Assembly: GCF_935825525.1 (NCBI RefSeq)
Contig: NZ_CAKXZT010000150.1
Coordinates: 40,364 to 104,363, forward strand
Direction: 5' to 3'
Source: Mesorhizobium escarrei
Lineage (GTDB): Bacteria; Pseudomonadota; Alphaproteobacteria; Rhizobiales; Rhizobiaceae
Length of the DNA: 64,000 bases
The translations under genes and the position numbers were made by a program. The number at the start of each line of letters is the position of its first letter. The stretch's first letter is position 1. Under the pieces are notes generated by a model that searched no databases, was not told the origin of the DNA, and saw only the letters and a list, made by a program, of their open reading frames with translations. Positions 53,190 through 62,408 of the stretch are shown in pieces.

Positions 53190-53369
53190 CGAGCCTTCAG
53201 CCTCTGTGGATCCGGCCGAACCGGCAGCTCGGCGCCATCCGGCAGCCCAGTCTGCGCCTGCGCGCGCTTTTGTGGACCGGCATCGGTTTGAACAGGCTAT
53301 ATAGTGCAGGTCAAGCCGAAGGTAACGCATCCATCCGGCGAGCGGGATTGCAATTGTCATGAGATCGCC

Positions 53370-54257
53370 ATGCAGCAGATGAATAACCGACCAGACATCA
53401 TCATGCCGAGCCCGGACGACATCCGTTTGACCGAACAGGTCAGCGGCATCGATCATACGGGCGCTGCCATTCAAGTCCGCGTCCCCGTTGAACGCCCGCT
53501 GACGCTCTATCTGAATGCGCAGGAGATCGTCACGATGATGACGATCGGCGACTATCCCGAATATCTGGCGCTGGGCTACCTGCTCAATCAGAACATGCTC
53601 AAATCCGACGACGTGGTGACCGAGGTCGAATATGACGACGACCTTCAGGTTGTGATCGTTCGTACCGAGCGCAACACCAATTACGAGCAGAAGCTTAGGA
53701 AACGGACGCAGACTTCAGGCTGCGCGCAGGGCACGGCTTTCGGAGATCTTCTAGAGGCGCTGGAAAACACCGCTCTGCCGGCAGCCGTACTGCACACCTC
53801 CTGGCTTTACCAAATGACTCGCACGATCAACACGACGCCGTCGCTCTATCTCCAAGCGGGTGCAATTCATGGTTGCGTGCTTTGCAGGCAAGGCACGCCG
53901 ATCTGCTACATGGAGGATGTCGGGCGCCACAATGCCGTCGACAAGATCGCCGGCTGGATGTATCGCCACGGCATCGATCCGGCTGACAAGATCCTTTATA
54001 CGACGGGCAGGCTGACGTCGGAAATGACGATCAAGACGGTTCGAATGGGCATTCCGATCCTCGTCTCGCGCTCAGGTTTCACCGCCTGGGGCGTGGATTT
54101 GGCGCGTCAGGCCGGCCTGACGCTGGTTGGCCGGGCGCGCGGCAAGCGGTTCGCGGTGCTGTCGGGCGAGGATCGGATCGTCTTCGACCAGGACCTCGCT
54201 TCCGTCGACGAGGAAGCGCCTCGTCACAGACGCAAGGCAGCCGCCGATGGCGAATGA
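53370..54257 (+). CDS. fdhD: FdhD/FdsC-type sulfurtransferase for formate dehydrogenase
   Basis: It delivers sulfur to, and protects, the bis-MGD cofactor of formate dehydrogenase. The 295 residues contain VERPLTLYLNAQEIVTMMT, LGYLLNQNM, the single cysteine SGCAQG where other members have a CxxC pair, and GRHNAVDKIAGW, TTGRLTSEM and SRSGFTAWGVDLA. The single-cysteine form is consistent with FdsC-type partners of molybdenum FDHs. ATG 53370 has a GAG-rich site upstream; 53379 is an alternative. Its 3' end overlaps mobA by 11 bases. Confidence 0.93.
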   Translation: MQQMNNRPDIIMPSPDDIRLTEQVSGIDHTGAAIQVRVPVERPLTLYLNAQEIVTMMTIGDYPEYLALGYLLNQNMLKSDDVVTEVEYDDDLQVVIVRTERNTNYEQKLRKRTQTSGCAQGTAFGDLLEALENTALPAAVLHTSWLYQMTRTINTTPSLYLQAGAIHGCVLCRQGTPICYMEDVGRHNAVDKIAGWMYRHGIDPADKILYTTGRLTSEMTIKTVRMGIPILVSRSGFTAWGVDLARQAGLTLVGRARGKRFAVLSGEDRIVFDQDLASVDEEAPRHRRKAAADGE

Positions 54258-54879
54258 AAAGGTGCCGACCCTGGGCGTCGTTCTCGCCGGTGGGCTCGCC
54301 CGGCGCATGGGCGGTGGCGACAAATCCATGCGTCGGATCGACGGACTCACCATCCTCGATCGTGTCCTCGAGCGCCTCGGCCCGCAATGCGACGGGCTGT
54401 TGCTGAACGCCAATGGCGATCCTGCCCGCTTCGACCGCTTTCGCCTTCCAGTCGTCGCCGACCCGGTCGAGAACTATCCGGGGCCGCTGGCTGGCGTGCT
54501 TGCGGGCCTCGAATGGACGGCGGCGAACAGGCCCGATGTCGAATGGATCGTCAGCGTCGCAGCGGACTGTCCTTTCCTGCCGCGCAACCTCGTCGAACGG
54601 CTGCATCGGGCGCGCGTGGCGAAAGCTGCGGATCTGGCGGTGGCGATGTCGGCGGGTCGGACGCATCCTGTCATCGGACTGTGGCAAGTGGCGATGCGCG
54701 ATGCGTTGCGCCATGCGCTCGTCGAAGAGGGCATTCGCAAGATCGACCTGTGGACGGCTCGCTACCAGCTTGCCACCCAGTCCTGGCCGGACAAGCCGGT
54801 GGATCCCTTCTTCAATGTCAACACGGTCGAAGATTTTGCCGAGGCCGAACGGCTCGTTTCACACCTTACCGACCCTTAG
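54247..54879 (+). CDS. mobA: Molybdenum cofactor guanylyltransferase
   Basis: It attaches GMP to molybdopterin to give MGD, needed by the formate dehydrogenase in this locus. The 210 residues start with the nucleotide-binding motif LGVVLAGGLARRMGGGDKSM and contain PLAGVLAGLEW, the metal-binding VAADCPFLP (DxP) and PFFNVNTVEDFAEAE at the end, all standard. It overlaps fdhD by 11 bases, implying coupling. It converges on the interrupted moeA-like gene 8 bases away. Confidence 0.96.
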   Translation: MANEKVPTLGVVLAGGLARRMGGGDKSMRRIDGLTILDRVLERLGPQCDGLLLNANGDPARFDRFRLPVVADPVENYPGPLAGVLAGLEWTAANRPDVEWIVSVAADCPFLPRNLVERLHRARVAKAADLAVAMSAGRTHPVIGLWQVAMRDALRHALVEEGIRKIDLWTARYQLATQSWPDKPVDPFFNVNTVEDFAEAERLVSHLTDP

Positions 54880-54887
54880 CCCGGATA

Positions 54888-56828
54888 TCAGCCAGGTCGC
54901 GTAAAGCCCATGCGCTCGATCCCCTCGTTGAATTCAGGCGAAGCGAGCGCGTTAAGGAAGGCCTGCACCGCGGGTCGCTCTTTGCGAGCAGAGACCAGCG
55001 CGAAATCATAATGCTCTTCCTTCAGCGCAATGAAACCGAGCCCGGCTGAGCGCGCCACCGGCGCAATGGTGACGCCCCAGTCGGCTCGGTTCTGTGCGAC
55101 GGCCGCCGCGACTGCATTGTGCGAGCGGGGCTGGTTCCAATAACCGTCGGGACGCGCCGGACCAAGCAGTTGGTCGATCAGGATGCGCGTACCCGAGCCC
55201 TGGTTGCGGTTGACCATCATGCAATTGGGGTCGGCGAGTGCGGCTCGCACCGCCTCCTCTGGGTCGGTCCCCTGGAAGCGCACGTCGCCGGGGCGGTAGA
55301 CGATGCCCTGCATGCGCCGCCATCCCTGCACAAGTTCGAGGCCGTCGCTCAGGAACGGCGCATTGTAGCTTTGCGTCTTGGCATCGAAGAGATGGATCGG
55401 CGCGAAGTCGCACTCGCCTCGCTTGGCCGCGGCCAGGCCGCCCAGGCTCCCGACTGCGATGGACCGCACAGTGAGGCCGGCGCGAAACAGAATGCCCACG
55501 ACAAGATCCAGACCCGTGCAATTGCTGCCGATCACCACGAGATCGGGAACACGCACGTGCGGTGTGAACAGCGTCACTGACGCCTCGCTTCCGGCAGGCA
55601 TGTTGTCGGCCAAAGCTTCGATGCTGACGAAGCCATCCGCCTGGGCAAAGGACGTTATCGCCCCCGAGCCCTTGCCGGTGGGATAGGCGACCAGCCCTTG
55701 CTCACCCTCGACCAGCGATACCATCACGAACTCCGTGCGGCCGAGTTCGGACTGAATGCGCAGCGGAACCTTTGCCGCGACCTTCGCTTCGGTCCGAGGC
55801 GGCAGGCCCGCCATGCGGCGCAGCACAGGTACGATCATGTCGTGGAAAGTGAACATGGCCGAAGTCGGGAATCCCGGCAGCACGACGACCGGCTTGCCGT
55901 CGCAAACGGCGAGGCAAAGCGGCTTTCCCGGCTTCAGCGCCACACCATGGGCAACGATGCCGGGCGCGCCGAGACGGTTCACGATGCGGTGGCTGACATC
56001 ACCCGCGCCCTTGGACGTCCCACCAGACAGTACCAGCACGTCATGCGCCGCTAGCGCCTCGCGCATGCCGGCTTCCAGCGTGGCTTCGTCATCCGGATAG
56101 GCGCCGAGAAAGCTCGCCTGGCTGCCATTTTCAGTTATCGCGGCGCTGACGATTGCGCCATTGGCGTCGTATATGCCGGCGGGCCGCAGGCTGCCGCCCG
56201 GTTGGATAAGTTCGTCGCCGGTCGACAGAACCGCCACGCGCAGCTTGCGCGCCACCGTCACCAGCGCAACTCCGCAGGCGGCAAGCATGCCGATTTCACG
56301 AGAGCCGATCACCGTTCCGGCGCGCAGCAGAACTTCACCGCGGGCAATATCGGATCAGGCATGCGAGATGAACTGGCCGGGCGAGGCTCCGCGCCTGACT
56401 TCGATGGCATCGCCTTCGGCCGGTTGTGTGTGCTCCACCATGACGATGGCATCGGCGCCGCGCGGCACGGGCCCGCCCGTCGCGATCGAGGTGGCGGTGC
56501 CTGCGAGCACCGGTATTTGCGGGGCGACACCGCAGGCGATGGTTTCGCGGTTGAGCAGCAGTCTGGCTGGAAGGGCCTCCGACGCGGTGGCCATGTCGGC
56601 GGCGCGCACGGCAAAACCATCGACGTTCGAACGGTCGAAGGGCGGCACGTCGATCGGAGCCGTGACATCATCGGCAAGCGCCAGCCCAAGCGCATCCGCA
56701 AGCATCAGTTCTTCGGTCGGGATCGTTCGCGGAAATAGCGCCGCCTCGAAACGAGCGAGCGCCTCGTCGCGCGACAGGACCGTCAGGAACTGCTCCTGGC
56801 CGGCATCCGGGCGGGTGGATCTGGTCAT
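54888..56828 (-). pseudogene. MoeA-type protein with C-terminal solute-binding domain, in-frame TGA
   Basis: The full frame is 646 codons. The N-terminal 410 residues are MoeA-like (NVDGFAVRAADM, FDRS before it, VAVLSTGDELI, GGTSKGAGDVS and LPGFPTS). The rest is a periplasmic-binding/LysR-substrate-type domain (VVIGSNCTGLDLVVGIL, GSGTRILIDQLL, ALVSARKERPAVQAF). TGA at 56355-56357 (codon 158) breaks it; homologues read HAGSDIARGE here, so one change, GGA to TGA, suffices. The start at ATG 56828 is 8 bases after the stop of the next minus-strand gene. Such fusions accompany molybdenum or tungsten enzymes. I call it a pseudogene, though a sequencing error cannot be excluded. Confidence 0.82.
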
Positions 56829-56835
56829 GACCGAC

Positions 56836-57966
56836 TCATCTGGGGTCGTCGAACACAAAGGCGCCAACAAATGTTCCCGCGGCACAGCCCTCACTGCCGC
56901 CTGGAATGGCAAGCCATGCACCCGCCAGGCGGATCGCCTCCAGCGAAAAATCGCCTATCGCAAGCGGCCGCCATCTGTCTTGTTCCTGCTTCAGGAGGAC
57001 GATCTCGGCCAGTCCGACCGTGGAGGAGATTTTTCGCTCCAGCGCCAGGACCGTCTGTCGCCGGGCGCTCCTGGCCGACAGGCGATCGATAGCCGGCTGA
57101 ACAAGCGCCAGAAAGGCGGCAAAGGCCTGATCGGGCGCGCCGGGCAGAGCAATGATCGGGACCGCGTCGAGCCGGCCGATCGCCGCGGTTCGGCCGGGCT
57201 GCAGCGCTATGTTGTGGGCGATGAGCGCCCCACGCGCCGCAAGCGCGTCGGCTGTAGCGTCGGCGCGCCCCGCACCAGTGCCTCCAATCAGGATGATCAA
57301 ATCGCCGGCTGCATTCCCAAGCGCCTGGGCGACGGATCTGGCGTCGCGTGTAACCGTTTCGATGTCGAACACCGTCGCGCCAGAGGCTCCTGCGAGGTCG
57401 GCGATAAAATGGCTCGTGAAAGTATCGCTCGCCGGGGCGGCGACATCGATCAGGCGCAGCTTCGGCGCCCGCACCGCAATTTCACCAATCCCTGCACTTC
57501 GCACGGCCAGGAGGTCCGCGGCTGACAGCCTGTGCCCCGCAATAATGAGCGGTCGGCCCGCCTCCATGTCCTCGCCAGCGCGTCGCACGCCCTGGCCTGG
57601 TGCTGCTTCCTCGAGCGCCTGGGGCATCGGGCCGCTGCAATCGATGAGATCGGCATCGAGAATGCAATCGCATCCCTCCGGCATGGCGCCGCCTGCCTCT
57701 ATCCAGACCGGAATTGCCGTCAGCGGCAGCGGCGAATAGGCCGACGCACCGGCAAGATCGAGCGCGCGACACGCCCAGCCATCTGTCTTTGCCGTGTCGC
57801 GGATCGGCTGCGCGTGTGCCAGGGGCGGCATAGCGGCGCCGATCTTCCCAATCGTCTGGTCAAGCGGCAAAAGAGTGGGCGCAACCGGCGCCACCCCGTC
57901 GAGGAGTGCGGCGAGAGCCGCTTCGAGACCGGTCAGCGCGCCGACGGAAGGCTGCATTCTCATCAT
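56836..57966 (-). CDS. MoeA-like molybdopterin-binding protein, third copy
   Basis: This 376-residue divergent MoeA relative keeps DGWACRALDL in place of the usual DGxAxR motif, GEDMEAGRPLI, the MoCF loop GGTGAGRADA, and PGRTAAIG with LPGAPDQAFAAF. The SKGAGD-type region is shorter than in catalytic MoeA, and several conserved charged residues are changed. It may be a cofactor-handling partner and not a molybdate inserter. It is likely the upstream gene of the interrupted moeA fusion (8-base gap). Several ATGs cluster at 57957-57966. Confidence 0.82.
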   Translation of the reverse strand: MMRMQPSVGALTGLEAALAALLDGVAPVAPTLLPLDQTIGKIGAAMPPLAHAQPIRDTAKTDGWACRALDLAGASAYSPLPLTAIPVWIEAGGAMPEGCDCILDADLIDCSGPMPQALEEAAPGQGVRRAGEDMEAGRPLIIAGHRLSAADLLAVRSAGIGEIAVRAPKLRLIDVAAPASDTFTSHFIADLAGASGATVFDIETVTRDARSVAQALGNAAGDLIILIGGTGAGRADATADALAARGALIAHNIALQPGRTAAIGRLDAVPIIALPGAPDQAFAAFLALVQPAIDRLSARSARRQTVLALERKISSTVGLAEIVLLKQEQDRWRPLAIGDFSLEAIRLAGAWLAIPGGSEGCAAGTFVGAFVFDDPR

Positions 57967-58034
57967 GTCCGATGATGGAGCAGATGCGAACCGCATTGCA
58001 ACGGGCTTCAGAAGCGGCGCACCGCCGAACCTAT

Positions 58035-58241
58035 TCAGCCAAGGTCGATGTCGCCTTCGACGATGTGGTGCAGACCGGCGCGTTCAGCCGTAATCACGGC
58101 CCTCACGGTCAGGCGCCCCTGCCCCTTCAGTCCGGCATCCGCCACGGCCTTTTCGATCGCCTGCTGCGAGGTTACGCCGACCTGCTTGAGGAACTTGCGC
58201 ATCGACACGTTGAAGGGATCGGTTTCCATGTTTTGAGTCAT
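58035..58241 (-). CDS. DUF6494 small protein
   Basis: This 68-residue protein begins MTQNMETDPFNVSMRKFLKQ and ends VEGDIDLG, with the pattern of the DUF6494 family. A perfect GGAGG lies 7 bases before the ATG. It is the first gene of the minus-strand unit with the two MoeA relatives (68-base gap). Its consistent placement by formate dehydrogenase/cofactor genes in rhizobia, as I recall it, suggests an accessory role, but none is shown. Confidence 0.8.
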   Translation of the reverse strand: MTQNMETDPFNVSMRKFLKQVGVTSQQAIEKAVADAGLKGQGRLTVRAVITAERAGLHHIVEGDIDLG

Positions 58242-58350
58242 AGGATTGCCTCCAATAGCTGGGAGTGTGCGGCTGGTCGGGTTGCAATCGCATGCTGCTC
58301 CCCGGCGAAGGCGCTGCCCGCCAGCGGAACACGGAAACGTATGATGCGCA

Positions 58351-59413
58351 ATGCATAAGACGCTCGCATTCGCTTTGCTCGCCGCTGTTTTCATCGCCGG
58401 CGCGATGGCACATGGTGCGGAACTGCGTGGGCATGGCGGCCCCGTGCGGGCGATTTCCGTAGCGCCGGACGGAAAGACGGTGGCAACCGGCAGTTTTGAC
58501 ACCAAGACGAGTATTTGGTCGCTTGAGACCGGCGAAGCGCGCGACGTGCTGCTCTTTCACGAAGGTGAGGTAAGCGCCGTCGCAGCATTGCCGAACCGGC
58601 GCTTTGCCAGCGCCGGTGCGGATGGTCGCATCGCGATCTGGCAAATCGGTCGAGGCGAGCCTGCCCACATCCTGGAGGGTCACACCGGACCTGTCGCCGA
58701 CCTCGAACTGTCGCCCGACGGATCGATGATGGCTTCGGCGTCCTGGGACACCACCGTCCGGCTCTGGCCGCTTGCTTGCAAGAGCGCCCGGCGACCGCCC
58801 GTTCGTCGGAGGTGCGGACGGGCAGGTACGGTTGCTCGACCGACGCGGCAAAGTGCAGCTGGAAGTTCCGGTCTTGCGCAAACCGGTGATTGCCCTCGCC
58901 GCCACGCCAGACGCGAATCATCTCGCCGTCGCCGGCATCGTTGATGGAATCCTGTTGCTGGACGCTATGAGCCTCTCCACCATCCGCACTCTCGACACGT
59001 CCGGCGTGGCGGTATGGTCGCTTGCGTTCGCGGCTGGCGGCAAGACGCTTCTGGCTGGCGGCGCCGACCATCTGGTGCGGGAATGGAACATCGAGACGGG
59101 CGAGCGCCTTGGGGCGGCTGCGACCGGCAGGACCGATCCGATGGCCAGATACGCTGGTAATCCGGACGCGGAAGCATTTCGCGCCTGCATTGCCTGCCAT
59201 ACGCTCGACCCGAACGACGGCAATCGAGCCTGGCCCACGCTGAATGGCATTTTCGGGCGCAAAATAGCGTCCGTGCCGATCTCCTCCTGCCAATCTCGAG
59301 GGTTTGCGATTAGCCATAAGCCACCACGTCTTCGTCATCCCAGGGCGGAGCGACGCGAAGCGGAGCGCAGACCCTGGGATGACGAAGTGGAAGAATGGTT
59401 CGGCCAATCCTAG
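58351..59413 (+). pseudogene. WD40-cytochrome c gene, frameshifted and truncated
   Basis: The first frame (58351 to about 58780) has a signal peptide (MHKTLAFALLAAVFIAGAMA) and WD40 blades (SFDTKTSIWSLETG, GADGRIAIWQIG, ASWDTTVRLWPLA). Then the reading shifts one frame, with about 17 residues missing, into DRPFVGGADGQVRLLDR and continues through more blades to a haem site, CIACHTLDPNDGNRAWP. The cytochrome c domain stops after GRKIA. Beyond about 59280 the sequence is repeat DNA, not protein. An intact homologue would be a periplasmic cytochrome c-WD40 fusion. It has lost both its frame and its end. Confidence 0.8.
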
Positions 59414-59430
59414 AGGTTTGCGATTTGCCA
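59291..59430. repeat. Nested palindrome with flanking direct repeats
   Basis: Arms CTTCGTCATCCCAGGG (59330-59345) and CCCTGGGATGACGAAG (59372-59387) are a perfect 16-base inverted repeat around a 26-base GC-rich loop. A roughly 26-base direct repeat flanks it: CAATCTCGAGGGTTTGCGAT at 59291 and CAATCCTAGAGGTTTGCGAT at 59405. The CCCAGGG...CCCTGGG palindrome is a recurrent rhizobial type. The insertion caps the truncated WD40-cytochrome gene. Confidence 0.75.
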
Positions 59431-59484
59431 CTGAAATTTGGCTGAGAGAATTGTCGACGGTCGCTGCCGATCGGCCCAACGAGG

Positions 59485-59535
59485 CAACAACCTAAAGCTC
59501 GTCGCACGAGGCCGGTCGAACGCGACGCGCTCTAG
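59485..59535. repeat. Dispersed palindromic repeat, copy 3
   Basis: CAACCTAAAGCTCGTCGCA through GCGACGCGCTCTAGG parallels 27738-27786 (CAACCTAAAGCGCGTCGCA and GCGACCCGCTTTAG). Both have a GAGGCCG(G/A)T core between the arms. It lies downstream of the diguanylate cyclase gene. Confidence 0.72.
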
Positions 59536-59551
59536 GCCATGAACTCCGACA

Positions 59552-60811
59552 TCACCGTCTCGACCGAGCGCCCAAAAGGCTCGATGACTCCAGCCTGTGG
59601 AACACCACCCGATTGCGGCCGGTTTGCTTGGCAACATAGAGTGCTTCATCCGCTTGGCGCTGGAGCTGCTCTGGCGAAATGACCTGGGCCGGCGCCTGGA
59701 CCGCCACGCCGATGCTAATGGTGATATAGCGGGACACGCGCGATCCAGGGTTAGGAAAACAGGCAGCTTCCACACACTCGCGAATTCGCTCGGCTACAAC
59801 CGCGGCCTCCTGCTCGTTCACACTTGGAAGGAGCACGAGAAATTCCTCACCGCCGTATCGCGCCACATGATCGCGATCGCGCCTCACATTCTCCCGGATC
59901 AAGCGGGCGACCTCGATGAGGCAACGATCGCCCTCGGCATGGCCGAGATGATCGTTAAGCTTCTTGAAGTGGTCGATGTCGCACATCAGCATAGCGGCGC
60001 CGCCGGGGCATTTCCCGCCACCGCCCCACACGTGGTCGAGCGTTTCCGTCATCCGGCGCCGATTGTCGATGCCGGTTAGCGGATCGGTTCTCGCCAGAAG
60101 CTCCAGCCGATCGTTCGCTTCGGCCAGTTCGGCAACCCTGTGCCGGTCTCGAAGCTCAAACAGAAAAGTCTTCTGAGCTAGAATTGTCATCGTACGCCGC
60201 GCGGCGACCGTAGCGAGAATGCCGCTGGCGAAAAACAACGTGGCGGCCACCGCATTGCCAATCTCAAGGCCCGGGTTCTGCAACTGAAAGACGAGATAGA
60301 GACCAAGAGCCAAAGCGGCGATCGTCACGGTCCATGCCTGAGGGATGCCGAAGATGATGATGGCCGTGATCGCTACGAACAGCATGATGTTCAAGTGCCG
60401 TTCGTAGAACTCGCCGCCGGCGCTTGCGCCAACCAATACGATCGACAACAGGATGAGGAACATGCCAGTGATCAGCGAAACCCCCTGGACCCAGGCGGGG
60501 CGCCGTTTTCGCCAGACAAGGACCACGACTGCAGCGACGGGCGGGATGATGGCGGCAGGCAGGAGCATGGATAGCGCGATCGCCCTTGGAAGCATCACCA
60601 TGTTGAGCGCCAGCGTCAGCACATCCAGGAATGCCACCCATATCATCCAGGCGCGGATGATCTTGGCCGTTTGCGACCAGACACGTGCCTGGAACAGGCG
60701 TTTGATCTCGCCTTTGAGCCGGATGTCGCGCGTGCGGTGCGCCAGAAGTCGCTCAACTTCCGCCGTGACGGCTGGATCGTCCTGCATGTCGAGGTGCGTC
60801 CGATCTACCAA
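59552..60811 (-). CDS. Membrane diguanylate cyclase (GGDEF)
   Basis: It makes cyclic di-GMP from two GTP. The 419 residues have about six transmembrane helices between 55 and 205 (MIWVAFLDVLTLALNMVML, ITAIIIFGIPQAWTVTIAAL) and a C-terminal GGDEF domain at about 245-410. It opens ARTDPLTGIDNRR, has metal-binding CDIDHFKKLND and the active-site GGEEF. The inhibitory I-site RxxD (RDRD) is five residues before GGEEF, so product inhibition is likely. No phosphodiesterase is visible. It is an isolated gene between the broken cytochrome gene and a 573-base gap. Confidence 0.95.
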   Translation of the reverse strand: MVDRTHLDMQDDPAVTAEVERLLAHRTRDIRLKGEIKRLFQARVWSQTAKIIRAWMIWVAFLDVLTLALNMVMLPRAIALSMLLPAAIIPPVAAVVVLVWRKRRPAWVQGVSLITGMFLILLSIVLVGASAGGEFYERHLNIMLFVAITAIIIFGIPQAWTVTIAALALGLYLVFQLQNPGLEIGNAVAATLFFASGILATVAARRTMTILAQKTFLFELRDRHRVAELAEANDRLELLARTDPLTGIDNRRRMTETLDHVWGGGGKCPGGAAMLMCDIDHFKKLNDHLGHAEGDRCLIEVARLIRENVRRDRDHVARYGGEEFLVLLPSVNEQEAAVVAERIRECVEAACFPNPGSRVSRYITISIGVAVQAPAQVISPEQLQRQADEALYVAKQTGRNRVVFHRLESSSLLGARSRR

Positions 60812-61384
60812 TCGACGGGCCCTGAGGCCCCCCTTTCCTGAACATCCATTCGAACCGTCCGGTGTCGGCCGAGGGGCAAGAATGTCACTCGATGCTGAAG
60901 ATTTGATTGCTAAAGGGCGCTTATTTGCGTGTTGATCGTGTAAGCCTCTTGGTCACCCTCGTAGGGCTCTCGGCCTCGATCGCCGGGAAACGCATGTTGA
61001 GGACGATCAGCCCTAGACAGCGCATCGGCCACGTGCTCCCGACCTGACGACCACGTGCGCGAGGCCAACAGAAAGCGGATGGCAGTCGCATCGCGAGGGC
61101 GATCAATCAGCGCGAGGAAAAGCGCGATCAGATGAAGCGGTGGGCGAATTTGCGGATCGTGCGGTAAGAAGGAATCGCGAGGCGATTAAGGAGGCGCATT
61201 TGGTCGCTCTCTTCTCGGTCGCCGCGCCGTGGGCAACGTGTTTGTACCGCAGTCATTCTGCCGTTTTGGCAGGCCGATGAGAAAGGCCGCGGACGGAAAA
61301 ATGCCGCAAATCAGCGGCGTACTGTACCCGCGGAGCCGCTCAGGCGGCCGTTTTGCCTACCACGTCAGCGGGAAAAGCCGAAGG
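60812..61384. other. No gene recognised
   Basis: Short open frames on both strands are present, but none resembles a known family, and the stretch between the diguanylate cyclase start and the AraC gene is not conserved by eye. It may contain the AraC promoter. Confidence 0.5.
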
Positions 61385-62269
61385 ATGACCAGCCGCACGC
61401 AACCCGACATCATCCGCCGGGAAAGTAAGACCTTCCGTTTGGCGCATTGCCTTTTGCCGGCATGGCGCGACGGCGAGATCGACTCGGCGTCGGCGCCCGG
61501 GTCGATCGCCATGGCTTTCACAGGCCAGGCGGATGCCGTTGTGCGCGTAGCCGATGGCACTGCAAGGCCGCGGGCAGTGCCGCCTATGACAATCGGGCTT
61601 GGCGGCGAGACGCCGATCGCCTGGTTGGAGACGGACTCTCCCTCCGACGTTCTGGAAATCACCGGGGCGTCCGGGCTACGCTGCGAGATGGCGCGGGACA
61701 TGCGTGTCGAAAGCCACGCCGATCTCGACGACGTGCATGGCTGGCAGGACCCGATCGTTCAGGCGGTCGCGACCAGGCTGCGCGCCGCCCTGCGCGGGTG
61801 GATACCGATGTCGGACCTGGAGGCCGAGACACTGGTTCGCGCCGCCTATGCCCAGGTGCTGCGGCGGCACTTCGGTGGCCGCGAGGGTATCCGGCGAACG
61901 CTTGACGCGCGGCGGCGTCAGCGTGTGGTGGAACTGGTGCTGGACATCGGCGACAAACCGCTGACCTTGGGAGATCTTGCCGAGGCGGCCGCACTCAGCC
62001 CGTTTCACTTCGCGCGCAGTTTTGCCAACACCTTCGGCATGCCACCGCATCGATTTGTAACTGTAAGTCGGCTGGATCGAGCGTTTCACGCTCTGCGGTC
62101 GACCCAGGCATCCGTGCCGCAGGCGGCTGCGGCTGCGGGGTTCTCGAACCTGCATCATTTTCGTCAACTGTTCCGGCGGCAGTACGGCGTGCCGCCATCG
62201 GACATAGCAGGCAGGCGCGGACTCAGTCGATCCGGCACCGATAGGCTTTCGAGCGACGGCTTCGCCTGA
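61385..62269 (+). CDS. AraC family transcriptional regulator
   Basis: This 294-residue regulator ends in the AraC/XylS DNA-binding domain: LTLGDLAEAAALSPFHFARS with FANTFGMPPHRFVT, then the second HTH ASVPQAAAAAGFSNLHHFRQ with LFRRQYGVPPSDI. The N-terminal half has no identifiable ligand domain. The start is uncertain: ATG 61385 is chosen because the preceding 52 residues (from GTG 61229) look unconserved, although AAGG sits too close to it. It lies 139 bases upstream of the aldo/keto reductase and may activate it. Confidence 0.88.
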   Translation: MTSRTQPDIIRRESKTFRLAHCLLPAWRDGEIDSASAPGSIAMAFTGQADAVVRVADGTARPRAVPPMTIGLGGETPIAWLETDSPSDVLEITGASGLRCEMARDMRVESHADLDDVHGWQDPIVQAVATRLRAALRGWIPMSDLEAETLVRAAYAQVLRRHFGGREGIRRTLDARRRQRVVELVLDIGDKPLTLGDLAEAAALSPFHFARSFANTFGMPPHRFVTVSRLDRAFHALRSTQASVPQAAAAAGFSNLHHFRQLFRRQYGVPPSDIAGRRGLSRSGTDRLSSDGFA

Positions 62270-62408
62270 ACCCCGGCGAGCCACGAAGTGAGCAAGAATC
62301 GAGCCTGTCCGTGGCGCCGGCCATGTCTATCTTCAGCAAACCACCCTTTGAGGCCGCACCGAACATCCGCGTCGGCCTCATGGCATATCCCGAGCCAAGG
62401 ATCGTGAC

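Noticed and set aside
18468..56357. TGA recoding to explain the two interrupted genes
   Set aside because: One stop replaces Trp and the other Gly, no recoding element is visible, and many other TGA codons end genes normally here.
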